Below are positions 16,680 through 24,396 of a stretch of DNA of 64,000 nucleotides, one piece after another. The position numbers and the translations under genes are program-made. The notes under the pieces were generated by a model, which was given only the letters and a program-made list of their open reading frames with translations, ran no database searches and was not told the origin of the DNA. Source of the stretch: an uncultured Treponema sp. (GTDB lineage: Bacteria; Spirochaetota; Spirochaetia; Treponematales; Treponemataceae); the NCBI GenBank assembly GCA_947167345.1, contig CAMVHR010000006.1, positions 1 through 64,000 of the forward strand, given 5' to 3'. Positions within the stretch are counted from its first letter, which is position 1. Each line of letters begins with the position of its first letter.

Positions 16680-17666
16680 GTGGATTTACTGGATATTGCG
16701 CTTGCTTCTCTTTCTTTTCTTACCTTAAAAGAAAAAATTCTTTTAAAAAAGAATATTGACAGTCTGGACAATCTTGCTGTACTTTCTATAAAAGATATTT
16801 CTTCTATAATAGGGCGTGTTATTAATCATTCTGTATGGAATGGGCGGGAGACTTTTATTTCTGTACGCAAAAGTGCCTCTATTATGGAAGCTCAGCATAT
16901 TAATGCTGTCCATTACAATGATTGCGGCTATCCTGCACTGTTGAGGGAAATTATAAATCCTCCGTATATCTTGTTTTACAGGGGAAACCTTAATTCTTTA
17001 CACAAAGAATGTGTCTCGGTTGTAGGAACCAGGAATGTTTGTAAGGAAACAGCTCAGAGTTCTTTTGAATTTGCACGAGATGCTGCTTGCGACGGTCTTA
17101 CTGTTGTAAGTGGAAATGCCATGGGCATTGATTTTTTTGCCCATAAAGGGGCTCTTTCTTCTGGCATTGCAGCAAGTACGGTCGCTGTTTTGCCATGTGG
17201 AATTGATACTATTGTGCCTTCGTCCCATAAAGTGCTTGTTCAAAAGATACTGGAAAGCGATGGTCTGCTTGCAAGTGAATATATTCCCGGATGCCCTGCT
17301 GTAGCATGGCGATTTGTTCAGAGAAACAGGATTATTGCAGCCCTTTCTCCTGCAACAGTTGTCATACAGGCTCCTCCTGGAAGTGGAGCTTTAATAACTG
17401 CATCATTTGCATTGGATTTTAACAGAGATCTGGTGTTTCATAAGAGCGGCTTTTGTCAGGAAGCATTACAAATCTCTAAAAATACTGTAAAAAGACTAAG
17501 CTCTGATAAAAAACATGAAAAGAAGCTTGCTCGTTCTTCAGAATATTATATAGAATCTGGTGCTTCTGTTATCAGGGATTATGCCGAATATAAAACTGTA
17601 AAATATGCTGCTCCCGGATCTCATGCAGTGGATATTTCCGGACAGCTGGGTTTTGCAGACTTTTAA
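16680..17666 (+). CDS. dprA: DNA processing protein DprA/Smf
   Basis: Rossmann-fold protein that in competent bacteria binds incoming single-stranded DNA and loads RecA. 328 residues with GYPALLREIINPPYILFYRG (about 81-100), SVVGTRN (about 112-118), SGNAMGIDFFAHKGAL (about 143-158) and the SEYIPG loop. The C-terminal part is short and less conserved. It starts at GTG with no strong ribosome site, so the start is moderately certain. It precedes topA, as dprA (smf) does in many bacteria. No full competence machinery is visible here apart from a ComFB-domain gene at 60625. Confidence 0.92.
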   Translation: MDLLDIALASLSFLTLKEKILLKKNIDSLDNLAVLSIKDISSIIGRVINHSVWNGRETFISVRKSASIMEAQHINAVHYNDCGYPALLREIINPPYILFYRGNLNSLHKECVSVVGTRNVCKETAQSSFEFARDAACDGLTVVSGNAMGIDFFAHKGALSSGIAASTVAVLPCGIDTIVPSSHKVLVQKILESDGLLASEYIPGCPAVAWRFVQRNRIIAALSPATVVIQAPPGSGALITASFALDFNRDLVFHKSGFCQEALQISKNTVKRLSSDKKHEKKLARSSEYYIESGASVIRDYAEYKTVKYAAPGSHAVDISGQLGFADF

Positions 17667-17690
17667 AAATTGAGAACCAAAGGATGACTT

Positions 17691-19811
17691 ATGGCTGGAA
17701 CAAAAAAAAAGAAGACTCTTGTTATTGTTGAGTCTCCTGCAAAAGCAAAGACTATTGAACACTATTTGGGAGCAGGATACACGGTAAAAGCTTCAATGGG
17801 GCATTTAATAGATTTGCCAAAAAGCCGTATTGCAATAGATGTTAATAATAATTTTGAGCCTGAATACATAACTGTACGAGGAAGGGCAAAACTTCTAAAA
17901 GAACTTCAAAAAGATGCAAAGAATTCAGATGTTGTTCTTCTTGCATCTGATAATGATAGGGAAGGAGAGGCAATTTCCTGGCATTTGAACAATGTTCTAA
18001 AAGACAAGACTTCTGCCTCAATCCACCGCATAACGTTTAACGAAATTACGCCTGTTGCCATAAAAGAAGCCATAAAGCATCCTCGTACAATTGATGAAGC
18101 AAAGGTTGATGCACAAAAAGCACGCAGAATTCTGGATCGCCTTGTAGGTTATAACCTTAGTCCATTGCTTTGGAAGAAAGTGAAGAATGGTTTGAGTGCA
18201 GGAAGAGTTCAGTCGGTTGCTTTAAGGCTTATTTGTGAGCGAGAGAAGGAAGTTGAAGATTTTATTCCTGAAGAATATTGGACCCTTGATGCTGATTTTA
18301 TGAAGGGCAAGAATAAATTTACTGCACAGCTGCTACAATATAAAGGTGAAAAGCCTGAACTCAAAAGTGAAAAATCTGTAAATGATATAATAAAAGAAAT
18401 TCAGGACAGTGATTGTGTTATTGCAGACATAAAAGAATCTGAAAAGATTCTTCGTCCGAAGCCTCCTTTTACGACTTCTAAATTGCAGCAGGCTGCGGCT
18501 AACAGGCTCGGTTACACTTCAAGAAAAACAATGCAGATTGCACAACAGCTGTATGAGGGCGTGCAGATTGGGTCTACACGTGTCGGTCTTATAACTTATA
18601 TGCGTACGGATTCTGTAAGAATTTCGCAGAGTGCAATTGATGATGTTCGTTCTTGGATAGAAAAGAATTTTCCTAATGATTTGCCTGATGAAAAAATTGA
18701 GTATTCTGTAGGAAAAGGTGCTCAAGATGCTCATGAAGGTATTCGTCCTACATATACAAAGTATACTCCTGATGCTGTAAAGGAATATCTGTCACGTGAT
18801 CAGTTGCGTCTTTACTCAATAATTTGGGAACGTTTTGTTTCAAGCCAGATGAAAAATGCCGTATCAAAAACAATAAGTGCTGATATTCAGGCTGGAGATG
18901 CATTGTTCCGTGCAAGTGCAAGTAAACTGACCTATAAGGGATTTTATAATGTCATAAAGACACTTTCTTCAAAAGAGGAAATTAAGGGTAGTCTTCCTTC
19001 CTTGAAAGTTGGAGAAATGCTTAGCAGCGGGACATTTTATCCTGAACAGCATTTTACTCAGGGACCAGCACGTTATACAGATGCTTCTATAGTCAAGACT
19101 CTTGAAGAAAAAGGAATAGGAAGACCTTCTACTTATGCTCCTATCATTTCTGTGCTTTTGGACAGGTATTATGTAATAAGAAGCAATAAGCAGCTTGTCC
19201 CTACTCAGCTTGGAAAAATAATTTGCAGGATACTTGTTGAATCTTTTCCTGCTGTTATAAATGAAAAGTTTACCTCAGATGTTGAAAATGACCTTGATAA
19301 AATAGAAAGAAATGAGCTTGTATGGAATTCAATGATAAATGAATTTTACGAGCCGTTCAAGCAGCAGGTTGATAAGGTTAATGATACTCATGAAAGCCTT
19401 AAAGGTTCTCTCGATGAAAAAACCGATCAAGTTTGTGAAAAATGCGGAAAACCCATGTTGAAAAAGCTTGGAAGGTTCGGTTATTTCCTTGCCTGTTCTG
19501 GATTTCCAGAATGTCACAATACTAAAAGCATTCCTTTGGCAAAATGTCCGGTAAAAGGTTGTGACGGTGATATTGTTGCACGTAAGACTAAAGGTAAGGG
19601 AAAGGAATTTTACGGCTGTACAAATTACCCAAAATGCAGTTTTATTACTCATTTTAAGCCTATTAATTCTGTCTGCCCCAAATGTGGTTGGTTCCTTGTC
19701 GAAAAATACGATAAAAAGAACGGTTTTTATAAGAGCTGTATAAATCCTGACTGTGATTATCTGCATTCTCCTGAAGAAGATAAGGATGCTGCTGCGATTT
19801 CGGGTGAATAA
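17691..19811 (+). CDS. topA: DNA topoisomerase I
   Basis: Type IA topoisomerase that relaxes negative supercoils. 706 residues: Toprim domain (VIVESPAKAKTIEHYLG, acidic DNDREGEA near 87-94), active-site Tyr303 in GLITYMRTDS, and a C-terminal region with three zinc-ribbon type Cys4 modules (CEKCGKPM, CPVKGCDGD, CPKCGWFLVEK). A purine-rich AAAGGATG upstream supports the start. It sits 24 nt after dprA and 3 nt before xerC, so all three are probably co-transcribed. Confidence 0.97.
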   Translation: MAGTKKKKTLVIVESPAKAKTIEHYLGAGYTVKASMGHLIDLPKSRIAIDVNNNFEPEYITVRGRAKLLKELQKDAKNSDVVLLASDNDREGEAISWHLNNVLKDKTSASIHRITFNEITPVAIKEAIKHPRTIDEAKVDAQKARRILDRLVGYNLSPLLWKKVKNGLSAGRVQSVALRLICEREKEVEDFIPEEYWTLDADFMKGKNKFTAQLLQYKGEKPELKSEKSVNDIIKEIQDSDCVIADIKESEKILRPKPPFTTSKLQQAAANRLGYTSRKTMQIAQQLYEGVQIGSTRVGLITYMRTDSVRISQSAIDDVRSWIEKNFPNDLPDEKIEYSVGKGAQDAHEGIRPTYTKYTPDAVKEYLSRDQLRLYSIIWERFVSSQMKNAVSKTISADIQAGDALFRASASKLTYKGFYNVIKTLSSKEEIKGSLPSLKVGEMLSSGTFYPEQHFTQGPARYTDASIVKTLEEKGIGRPSTYAPIISVLLDRYYVIRSNKQLVPTQLGKIICRILVESFPAVINEKFTSDVENDLDKIERNELVWNSMINEFYEPFKQQVDKVNDTHESLKGSLDEKTDQVCEKCGKPMLKKLGRFGYFLACSGFPECHNTKSIPLAKCPVKGCDGDIVARKTKGKGKEFYGCTNYPKCSFITHFKPINSVCPKCGWFLVEKYDKKNGFYKSCINPDCDYLHSPEEDKDAAAISGE

Positions 19812-19814
19812 AAA

Positions 19815-20741
19815 GTGGGGAGTGTTTTGTTAGGTGAGTGCATTGAAGAATATTTGGAATATCTTCGGTGCATAAAATGTAGGTCGGTTCATACTATCGC
19901 AGGTTATGGAGAGGATTTAAAGCATTTTGCCAGGCAGATTGGAATTGAAACTCCAATGCAGGCAGTTACTGAACTTCAGCTCAGAAACTGTATAGGTGAG
20001 CTTTCTAGACAAAAATATTCGACTGCATCGATAAATCGTTTTATTTCTTCATTGAGGGGATTATTTGCTTATTGCAAAAAAAATCACTATATTTTAGATG
20101 ATGTTGCAATTGAATTAAAGAGCTTGAAACTGGCAAAGCATCTTCCACGCTTTATGACTCAGACTGAAATAGACAGACTGTGTAATGAGCCTGATGAAAA
20201 GAATTTGCTGTGGGCTACAAGAGACAAGGCTATTTTTGAAATGTTGTATTCTTCTGGATGCCGTGTTGCAGAACTTGCATCATTAAAGTTTCAGGATTTT
20301 ACAAAGGATTACAAAAGTGCTGTCGTAAAAGGTAAAGGAAACAAGGAACGGTATGTGTTTTTTGAATCGGATGCGGTAAAAGCTTTAAAAGCTTATCTTG
20401 CCGAAAGAGATTTAAAATTTCCTGCTCAAAGTTCAAAAGGTGCGTGCTATGTTGACCATATCTTTATAAATCAACAGGGAACACCTTTAAAAGAAGGTGG
20501 CATAAGGTTCATCGTTGGAAAGTACAGTGGAATTGAGGGTGTGAACAATCCTGTTACACCTCATTCATTCCGGCATACTTTTGCAACTGGAATGCTTTTG
20601 AACGGAGCTGATGTCCGCATGGTTCAAGAAATGCTCGGGCATTCAAGTATAAATGCGACTCAGCGTTATACGCATGTATCAAAAGAACATTTGAAAGATA
20701 TTTATAATCAGGCTTTTCCGCACAGTGGAAAAAAAGATTAA
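19815..20741 (+). CDS. xerC: Tyrosine recombinase XerC
   Basis: Second tyrosine recombinase of the cluster, 308 residues. Catalytic residues: R150 in SSGCRVAEL, K174 in KGKGNKER, H250 and R253 in HSFRHTFA, H276 in LGHSSINA and Y285. Its place directly before hslV-hslU is the codV-clpQ-clpY arrangement of Bacillus, which supports XerC. The start is uncertain: GTG 19815 has no ribosome site, whereas TTG 19827 has GGGGAG just upstream and loses only four residues. Confidence 0.9.
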   Translation: MGSVLLGECIEEYLEYLRCIKCRSVHTIAGYGEDLKHFARQIGIETPMQAVTELQLRNCIGELSRQKYSTASINRFISSLRGLFAYCKKNHYILDDVAIELKSLKLAKHLPRFMTQTEIDRLCNEPDEKNLLWATRDKAIFEMLYSSGCRVAELASLKFQDFTKDYKSAVVKGKGNKERYVFFESDAVKALKAYLAERDLKFPAQSSKGACYVDHIFINQQGTPLKEGGIRFIVGKYSGIEGVNNPVTPHSFRHTFATGMLLNGADVRMVQEMLGHSSINATQRYTHVSKEHLKDIYNQAFPHSGKKD

Positions 20742-20759
20742 TAGCCAGAAGGAGTTTAT

Positions 20760-21308
20760 ATGGCTGAAGATGAAAATGTAAAGATTAGGAGTACGACTGT
20801 TATTGCTGTAAAAAAGGATGGTCATGTCGCAATGGCTGGAGACGGACAAGTTACAGCAGGAAATACAGTTGTAAAGGGAAATGCTCGCAAGGTCCGCAAA
20901 ATATATGACGGTAAAGTTATAACAGGATTTGCTGGTTCTGTGGCAGATGCTTTTACGCTTTTTGATAAATTTGAGGATAAGCTTAAGGAATATAACGGGG
21001 ATTTGACACGTTCTGCGGTAGAGCTTGCAAAAATGTGGCGTACTGAAAGATATATGAGTAAACTCGAAGCCATGCTTCTTGTTGCTGATAAAAACAAAAT
21101 ACTTCTTATTTCCGGTGATGGAAATGTCATTGAACCTGAGAATGATATTATAGCAATTGGTTCTGGTGGAAATTATGCTTATGCAGCGGCAATGGCCTAT
21201 TTTGAAAGCAGTAACCTTTCTGCAAGAGAAATTGCCGAGCATTCCCTGAGTATTGCCGGAAAAATTTGCATTTATACAAATGATCATATAACAGTAGAAG
21301 AATTGTAA
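20760..21308 (+). CDS. hslV: ATP-dependent protease proteolytic subunit HslV
   Basis: Peptidase of the HslUV complex, an N-terminal threonine hydrolase related to proteasome beta subunits. 182 residues. The catalytic Thr is in STTVIAV at position 12 or 13, so an unusual 11-12 residue N-terminal extension must be removed before activity. [13 protein letters not shown] (28-40) and the IGSGGNYA loop are family hallmarks. AAGGAG lies 8 nt before the ATG. hslU follows after 15 nt. Confidence 0.95.
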   Translation: MAEDENVKIRSTTVIAVKKDGHVAMAGDGQVTAGNTVVKGNARKVRKIYDGKVITGFAGSVADAFTLFDKFEDKLKEYNGDLTRSAVELAKMWRTERYMSKLEAMLLVADKNKILLISGDGNVIEPENDIIAIGSGGNYAYAAAMAYFESSNLSAREIAEHSLSIAGKICIYTNDHITVEEL

Positions 21309-21323
21309 TAAGAGGAGCTGGTT

Positions 21324-22862
21324 GTGGAAAATGTCAGTACAAAGGCTGGAATGCCGGAAGGATTAACTCCATCAGAAATCGTTGAACGTCTGGATAATTA
21401 TATTATCGGGCAAAATAAGGCAAAACGCTTTGTTGCCGTTGCATTAAGAAACAGGCAGCGCCGCATTAAACTGCCTGAAGAAATAAGGGATGAAGTTGCC
21501 CCAAAAAACATTCTTATGATAGGACCAACAGGAGTTGGAAAGACAGAAATTGCGAGACGTCTTGCAAAATTGTGTGGTGCTCCTTTTTTAAAGGTTGAGG
21601 CAACAAAATATACGGAAGTAGGCTATGTCGGTCGCGATGTTGAGAGCATGGTCCGCGATTTAATGGCTGTCGGCTATAATATGGTCAAGTCAGAAATGCA
21701 GGAAAACCTCAAGGCTAAGGCAGAACCTATGGTGGAAGAGCAGTTGCTTGATTTGTTGCTTCCTGGCAGTGGTTCTAAGAAGTCTAATGCCGCAACTCCG
21801 TCAAAGAAACCTAATGTTCATATTTTAGGCAATATTTTTGGAAATGACAGTCCTGTACAGGGCAGTCTGATTCAAATTGACATGCCGAAAAAACTACCTG
21901 AAGTAGAAACTGAAAACTCTCAGGAAACGGCTCAGCCTCAAAGTTCTCCAGAACAAAAAGAAGATACGGCTGAAATGTCTGAAACTCGTGAAAAATTCAG
22001 ACAGATGCTGAGGGACGGAAAACTGGAAGACCGCATGGTTGATATTGTCGTTCATCAGCAGCCACGCTTCAGTGGCATAGAGATGATGGGTGGTGGTACT
22101 CCAGAAGATTTGGAGGCTAGCATTACAGGTTTGCAGGAAATGCTTTCGGGCGGAAGAAATAAGCGAAGATCTATGTCCGTGCACGAAGCTCGTCAGATTT
22201 TGCTTTCAGAAAATCTTGACCGCCTTACAGACAGTGATAAAGTTGCTGATATTGCAAAAGAGCGTGTTGAGCAGAGTGGCATTATCTTTATTGATGAAAT
22301 TGACAAGATTGCTACTAAAGGCGGCGAAGGTTCCCGACAGGATGTAAGCCGCGAAGGTGTCCAGCGCGACATTCTTCCGATTGTTGAAGGCAGCAATATC
22401 AATACAAAGTGGGGTGTTGTAAATACAACTCATATTCTCTTTATTGGTGCTGGTGCATTCAGTCTTTCTGCTCCAAGCGATTTGATTCCTGAGCTTCAGG
22501 GACGTTTCCCTCTTCGTGTAGAACTGGAAGCTTTGAAGAAGGAAGATTTCAAGAGAATCTTGACGGAGCCTAAGAACGCCCTTATAAAGCAGTATGAAGC
22601 ATTGCTGGGGACGGAAAATGTGACATTGAAGTTTTTAGATGAAGCTATTGACAGGATGGCTTTTATTGCCGAAGATGTCAATTCTCATGCAGAAAACATC
22701 GGTGCTCGCCGTCTGCATACTATACTTGAGACTGTGCTTGAAGAATTGAGTTTTTCTGCTGATAAGCATGCCGGAGAGACAATTACGATTGATGAAGCTT
22801 ATGTAAATGAAAAACTGAAAGGAATCGTTCAGAATCAGGATTTGGAACGTTACATTCTGTAA
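21324..22862 (+). CDS. hslU: ATP-dependent protease ATPase subunit HslU
   Basis: AAA+ unfoldase that feeds substrates to HslV. 512 residues, about 70 longer than the E. coli protein, with the excess in the I-domain (about 112-290), including a low-complexity acidic segment (about 195-225). Walker A GPTGVGKT (67-74), Walker B IIFIDEID (321-328), sensor motif near GRFPLRVEL, and the C-terminal DLERYIL that docks into HslV. It starts at GTG with GAGGAG upstream. A terminator follows directly, closing the operon. Confidence 0.96.
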   Translation: MENVSTKAGMPEGLTPSEIVERLDNYIIGQNKAKRFVAVALRNRQRRIKLPEEIRDEVAPKNILMIGPTGVGKTEIARRLAKLCGAPFLKVEATKYTEVGYVGRDVESMVRDLMAVGYNMVKSEMQENLKAKAEPMVEEQLLDLLLPGSGSKKSNAATPSKKPNVHILGNIFGNDSPVQGSLIQIDMPKKLPEVETENSQETAQPQSSPEQKEDTAEMSETREKFRQMLRDGKLEDRMVDIVVHQQPRFSGIEMMGGGTPEDLEASITGLQEMLSGGRNKRRSMSVHEARQILLSENLDRLTDSDKVADIAKERVEQSGIIFIDEIDKIATKGGEGSRQDVSREGVQRDILPIVEGSNINTKWGVVNTTHILFIGAGAFSLSAPSDLIPELQGRFPLRVELEALKKEDFKRILTEPKNALIKQYEALLGTENVTLKFLDEAIDRMAFIAEDVNSHAENIGARRLHTILETVLEELSFSADKHAGETITIDEAYVNEKLKGIVQNQDLERYIL

Positions 22863-22867
22863 TGCTG

Positions 22868-22904
22868 AAAAAGCCTTGCAAATTTCTTTGCAAGGCTTTT
22901 TTTA
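22868..22904 (+). terminator. Terminator after hslU
   Basis: AAAAAGCCTTGCAAA (22868-22882) pairs with TTTGCAAGGCTTTTT (22887-22901) around a 4-nt loop and runs into more T residues. It separates the division-protease operon from the flagellar genes. Confidence 0.92.
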
Positions 22905-22924
22905 TGTTTTCTAAAGATAATATA

Positions 22925-22951
22925 TAAAGTTAATAGATTATTTTCCGATAA
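22925..22951 (+). promoter_or_regulatory. Sigma28 (FliA)-type promoter of flgB
   Basis: TAAAGTTA (22925-22932), 11 nt, TCCGATAA (22944-22951). This matches TAAAGTTT-N11-GCCGATAA at 14 of 16 positions with exact spacing. The ATG of flgB begins 7 nt after the element, so the transcript would start at or next to the ATG. The AAGGA that looks like a ribosome site overlaps the -10 element and would not be transcribed from this promoter. Confidence 0.7.
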
Positions 22952-22958
22952 GGAAAAT

Positions 22959-23387
22959 ATGGGAATGAATAGTTTTGTAAATTCAGTAGATTTGCTTCAT
23001 AGGGAACTTGATGTTCAGAGTTTGAGGTATCAGGTGACGGCAAATAATATTGCCAACAGTGAAGTACCTAACTATAAGAGGCAGAGCGTAAACTTTGAAT
23101 CAGAGTTGAAAAAGGCTTTTGAATCTCGCGATAATGAACATAATTCATTTAAGATGATTACGACGGATGAGCGTCATATTCAGAGTGAGACTCCTCGTGA
23201 CTGGAGAAAAGTTGAACCTAGGCGTACTACTGATTATTTAACTACTTCCAAGGCAAACGGAAATAACGTTGATGCAGAAGAAGAAGCAATGAATCTTGTT
23301 CAGATTCAGATGCAGTATAGGCTTTTAACTCAGCTTGAAAGCTTTGAGTTTGGTCAGATAACGACAGCAATGAAATCAGTACGTTGA
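22959..23387 (+). CDS. flgB: Flagellar basal-body rod protein FlgB
   Basis: Proximal rod subunit of the periplasmic flagellar motor, 142 residues. The rod/hook family N-terminal motif LRYQVTANNIANSEVPNYKR (about 22-41) is intact. The C-terminal helix carries NLVQIQMQYRLLTQ. The start could be ATG 22959 or the in-frame ATG 22965; the second fits homologues beginning MNSF. First gene of the flgB-flgC-fliE set, separated from hslU by a terminator and preceded by a sigma28-type promoter. Confidence 0.95.
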   Translation: MGMNSFVNSVDLLHRELDVQSLRYQVTANNIANSEVPNYKRQSVNFESELKKAFESRDNEHNSFKMITTDERHIQSETPRDWRKVEPRRTTDYLTTSKANGNNVDAEEEAMNLVQIQMQYRLLTQLESFEFGQITTAMKSVR

Positions 23388-23408
23388 TTTATATAACAGG
23401 AGCATAAT

Positions 23409-23867
23409 ATGGGTCTTTACACAAGTATTAACATAGCTGCAACAGGAATGAGTGCTGAACGTCTTAGAACGGATGTTATCAGCAACAATATTGCGAATGC
23501 TTCCACGACTCGTACGCAGGACGGTGGTGTATACAGAAAGCAGACTGTTATATTTGAGCCTGTCGCTTCAAAAAATCCTACATGGCGTCTTCCTTTTACA
23601 GATGCTTCTCAGGATAATGGTCCTGGAAAGGGAGTCCGTGTAAGGGAAATTGTAAAAGATACAACTCAGGGAAGAATGGTTTATGATCCTGATCATCCTG
23701 ATGCCATAAAATCAGGTCCTAACAAAGGATATGTTGAGTATCCTAATGTTAACATAGTAAATGAAATGGTTGATATGATTAGTGCTAACCGTGCTTATGA
23801 GGCAAACAGTGCTGTTATAGAAGGCAGCAAGGATATGTTTTCATCTGCACTGAATATTGCACAGTAA
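23409..23867 (+). CDS. flgC: Flagellar basal-body rod protein FlgC
   Basis: Second proximal rod subunit, 152 residues. The ANNIAN-type motif reads SNNIANASTTRT (about 29-40), and the C-terminal family block NIVNEMVDMISANRAYEAN is present. AGGAGC about 6 nt upstream supports the start. It lies 21 nt after flgB and 15 nt before fliE; the three genes are conserved as a unit in many flagellated bacteria. Confidence 0.96.
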   Translation: MGLYTSINIAATGMSAERLRTDVISNNIANASTTRTQDGGVYRKQTVIFEPVASKNPTWRLPFTDASQDNGPGKGVRVREIVKDTTQGRMVYDPDHPDAIKSGPNKGYVEYPNVNIVNEMVDMISANRAYEANSAVIEGSKDMFSSALNIAQ

Positions 23868-23882
23868 TAGGGGTTATCATAT

Positions 23883-24218
23883 ATGGACTTTACAATAGGT
23901 TCGCTTGAATTAAACAGAAGTAATCCTGCTCACCTTGGAACAGCTCCTCTTATTGATTCCTTTGGCGGAGAAAAAAAGGCTTCTGTTGAAAAATCAAAGG
24001 GAAGCTTTGAAAATTATCTGCTTGCTGCTGTTGAAGAACTTAACGGACAGCAGACTGAAGTTGGAAAGCTACAGGAACAGCTTATTACAGATCCTGACAG
24101 TGTTGACATTCATGATGTTACAATTGCAATGGCAAAAGCACAGATGTCCCTAAATCTTGCTCAGACTGTCATTGACCGTGTAATAACTGGATGGAATGAC
24201 CTGTCTCAGACTAGATAA
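23883..24218 (+). CDS. fliE: Flagellar hook-basal body complex protein FliE
   Basis: Small rod-MS ring adapter, 111 residues. Conserved C-terminal block HDVTIAMAKAQMSLNLAQTV (78-97) followed by the usual alpha-helical end; the N-terminal third is variable. GGGG about 10 nt upstream is a weak ribosome site. A stem-loop and a promoter lie between it and fliF. Confidence 0.93.
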   Translation: MDFTIGSLELNRSNPAHLGTAPLIDSFGGEKKASVEKSKGSFENYLLAAVEELNGQQTEVGKLQEQLITDPDSVDIHDVTIAMAKAQMSLNLAQTVIDRVITGWNDLSQTR

Positions 24219-24226
24219 ATATCGGG

Positions 24227-24267
24227 ATGCCGTTTTTAGTTCCCATTAATTTCCTAAAATACGGCAT
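24227..24267 (+). other. Stem-loop between fliE and fliF
   Basis: ATGCCGTTTTTAG (24227-24239) pairs with CTAAAATACGGCAT (24254-24267) apart from a single bulged T. No proper T-run follows, so it is a weak terminator or an mRNA-stabilising hairpin at the 3-prime end of flgB-flgC-fliE. Confidence 0.6.
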
Positions 24268-24295
24268 TATATTACATAAATTGGCACTGTTACGC

Positions 24296-24324
24296 TTTTC
24301 AAAAAAAAAGTATGGTGTTATAAT
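24296..24324 (+). promoter_or_regulatory. Extended -10 promoter of the fliF operon
   Basis: TTTTCA (24296-24301), 17 bp, then TGtTATAAT with the hexamer at 24319-24324. Transcription should start near 24331, giving a leader of about 65 nt. The leader holds an inverted repeat CCTTTAC/GTAAAGG (24338-24344 and 24363-24369) and a GGGAGGGGAAG ribosome site. Confidence 0.6.
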
Positions 24325-24396
24325 ATTAAGACTTAAACCTTTACGGAGTAGTGGGAAACAATGTAAAGGCATTTTATTCGTTCACGGGAGGGGAAG

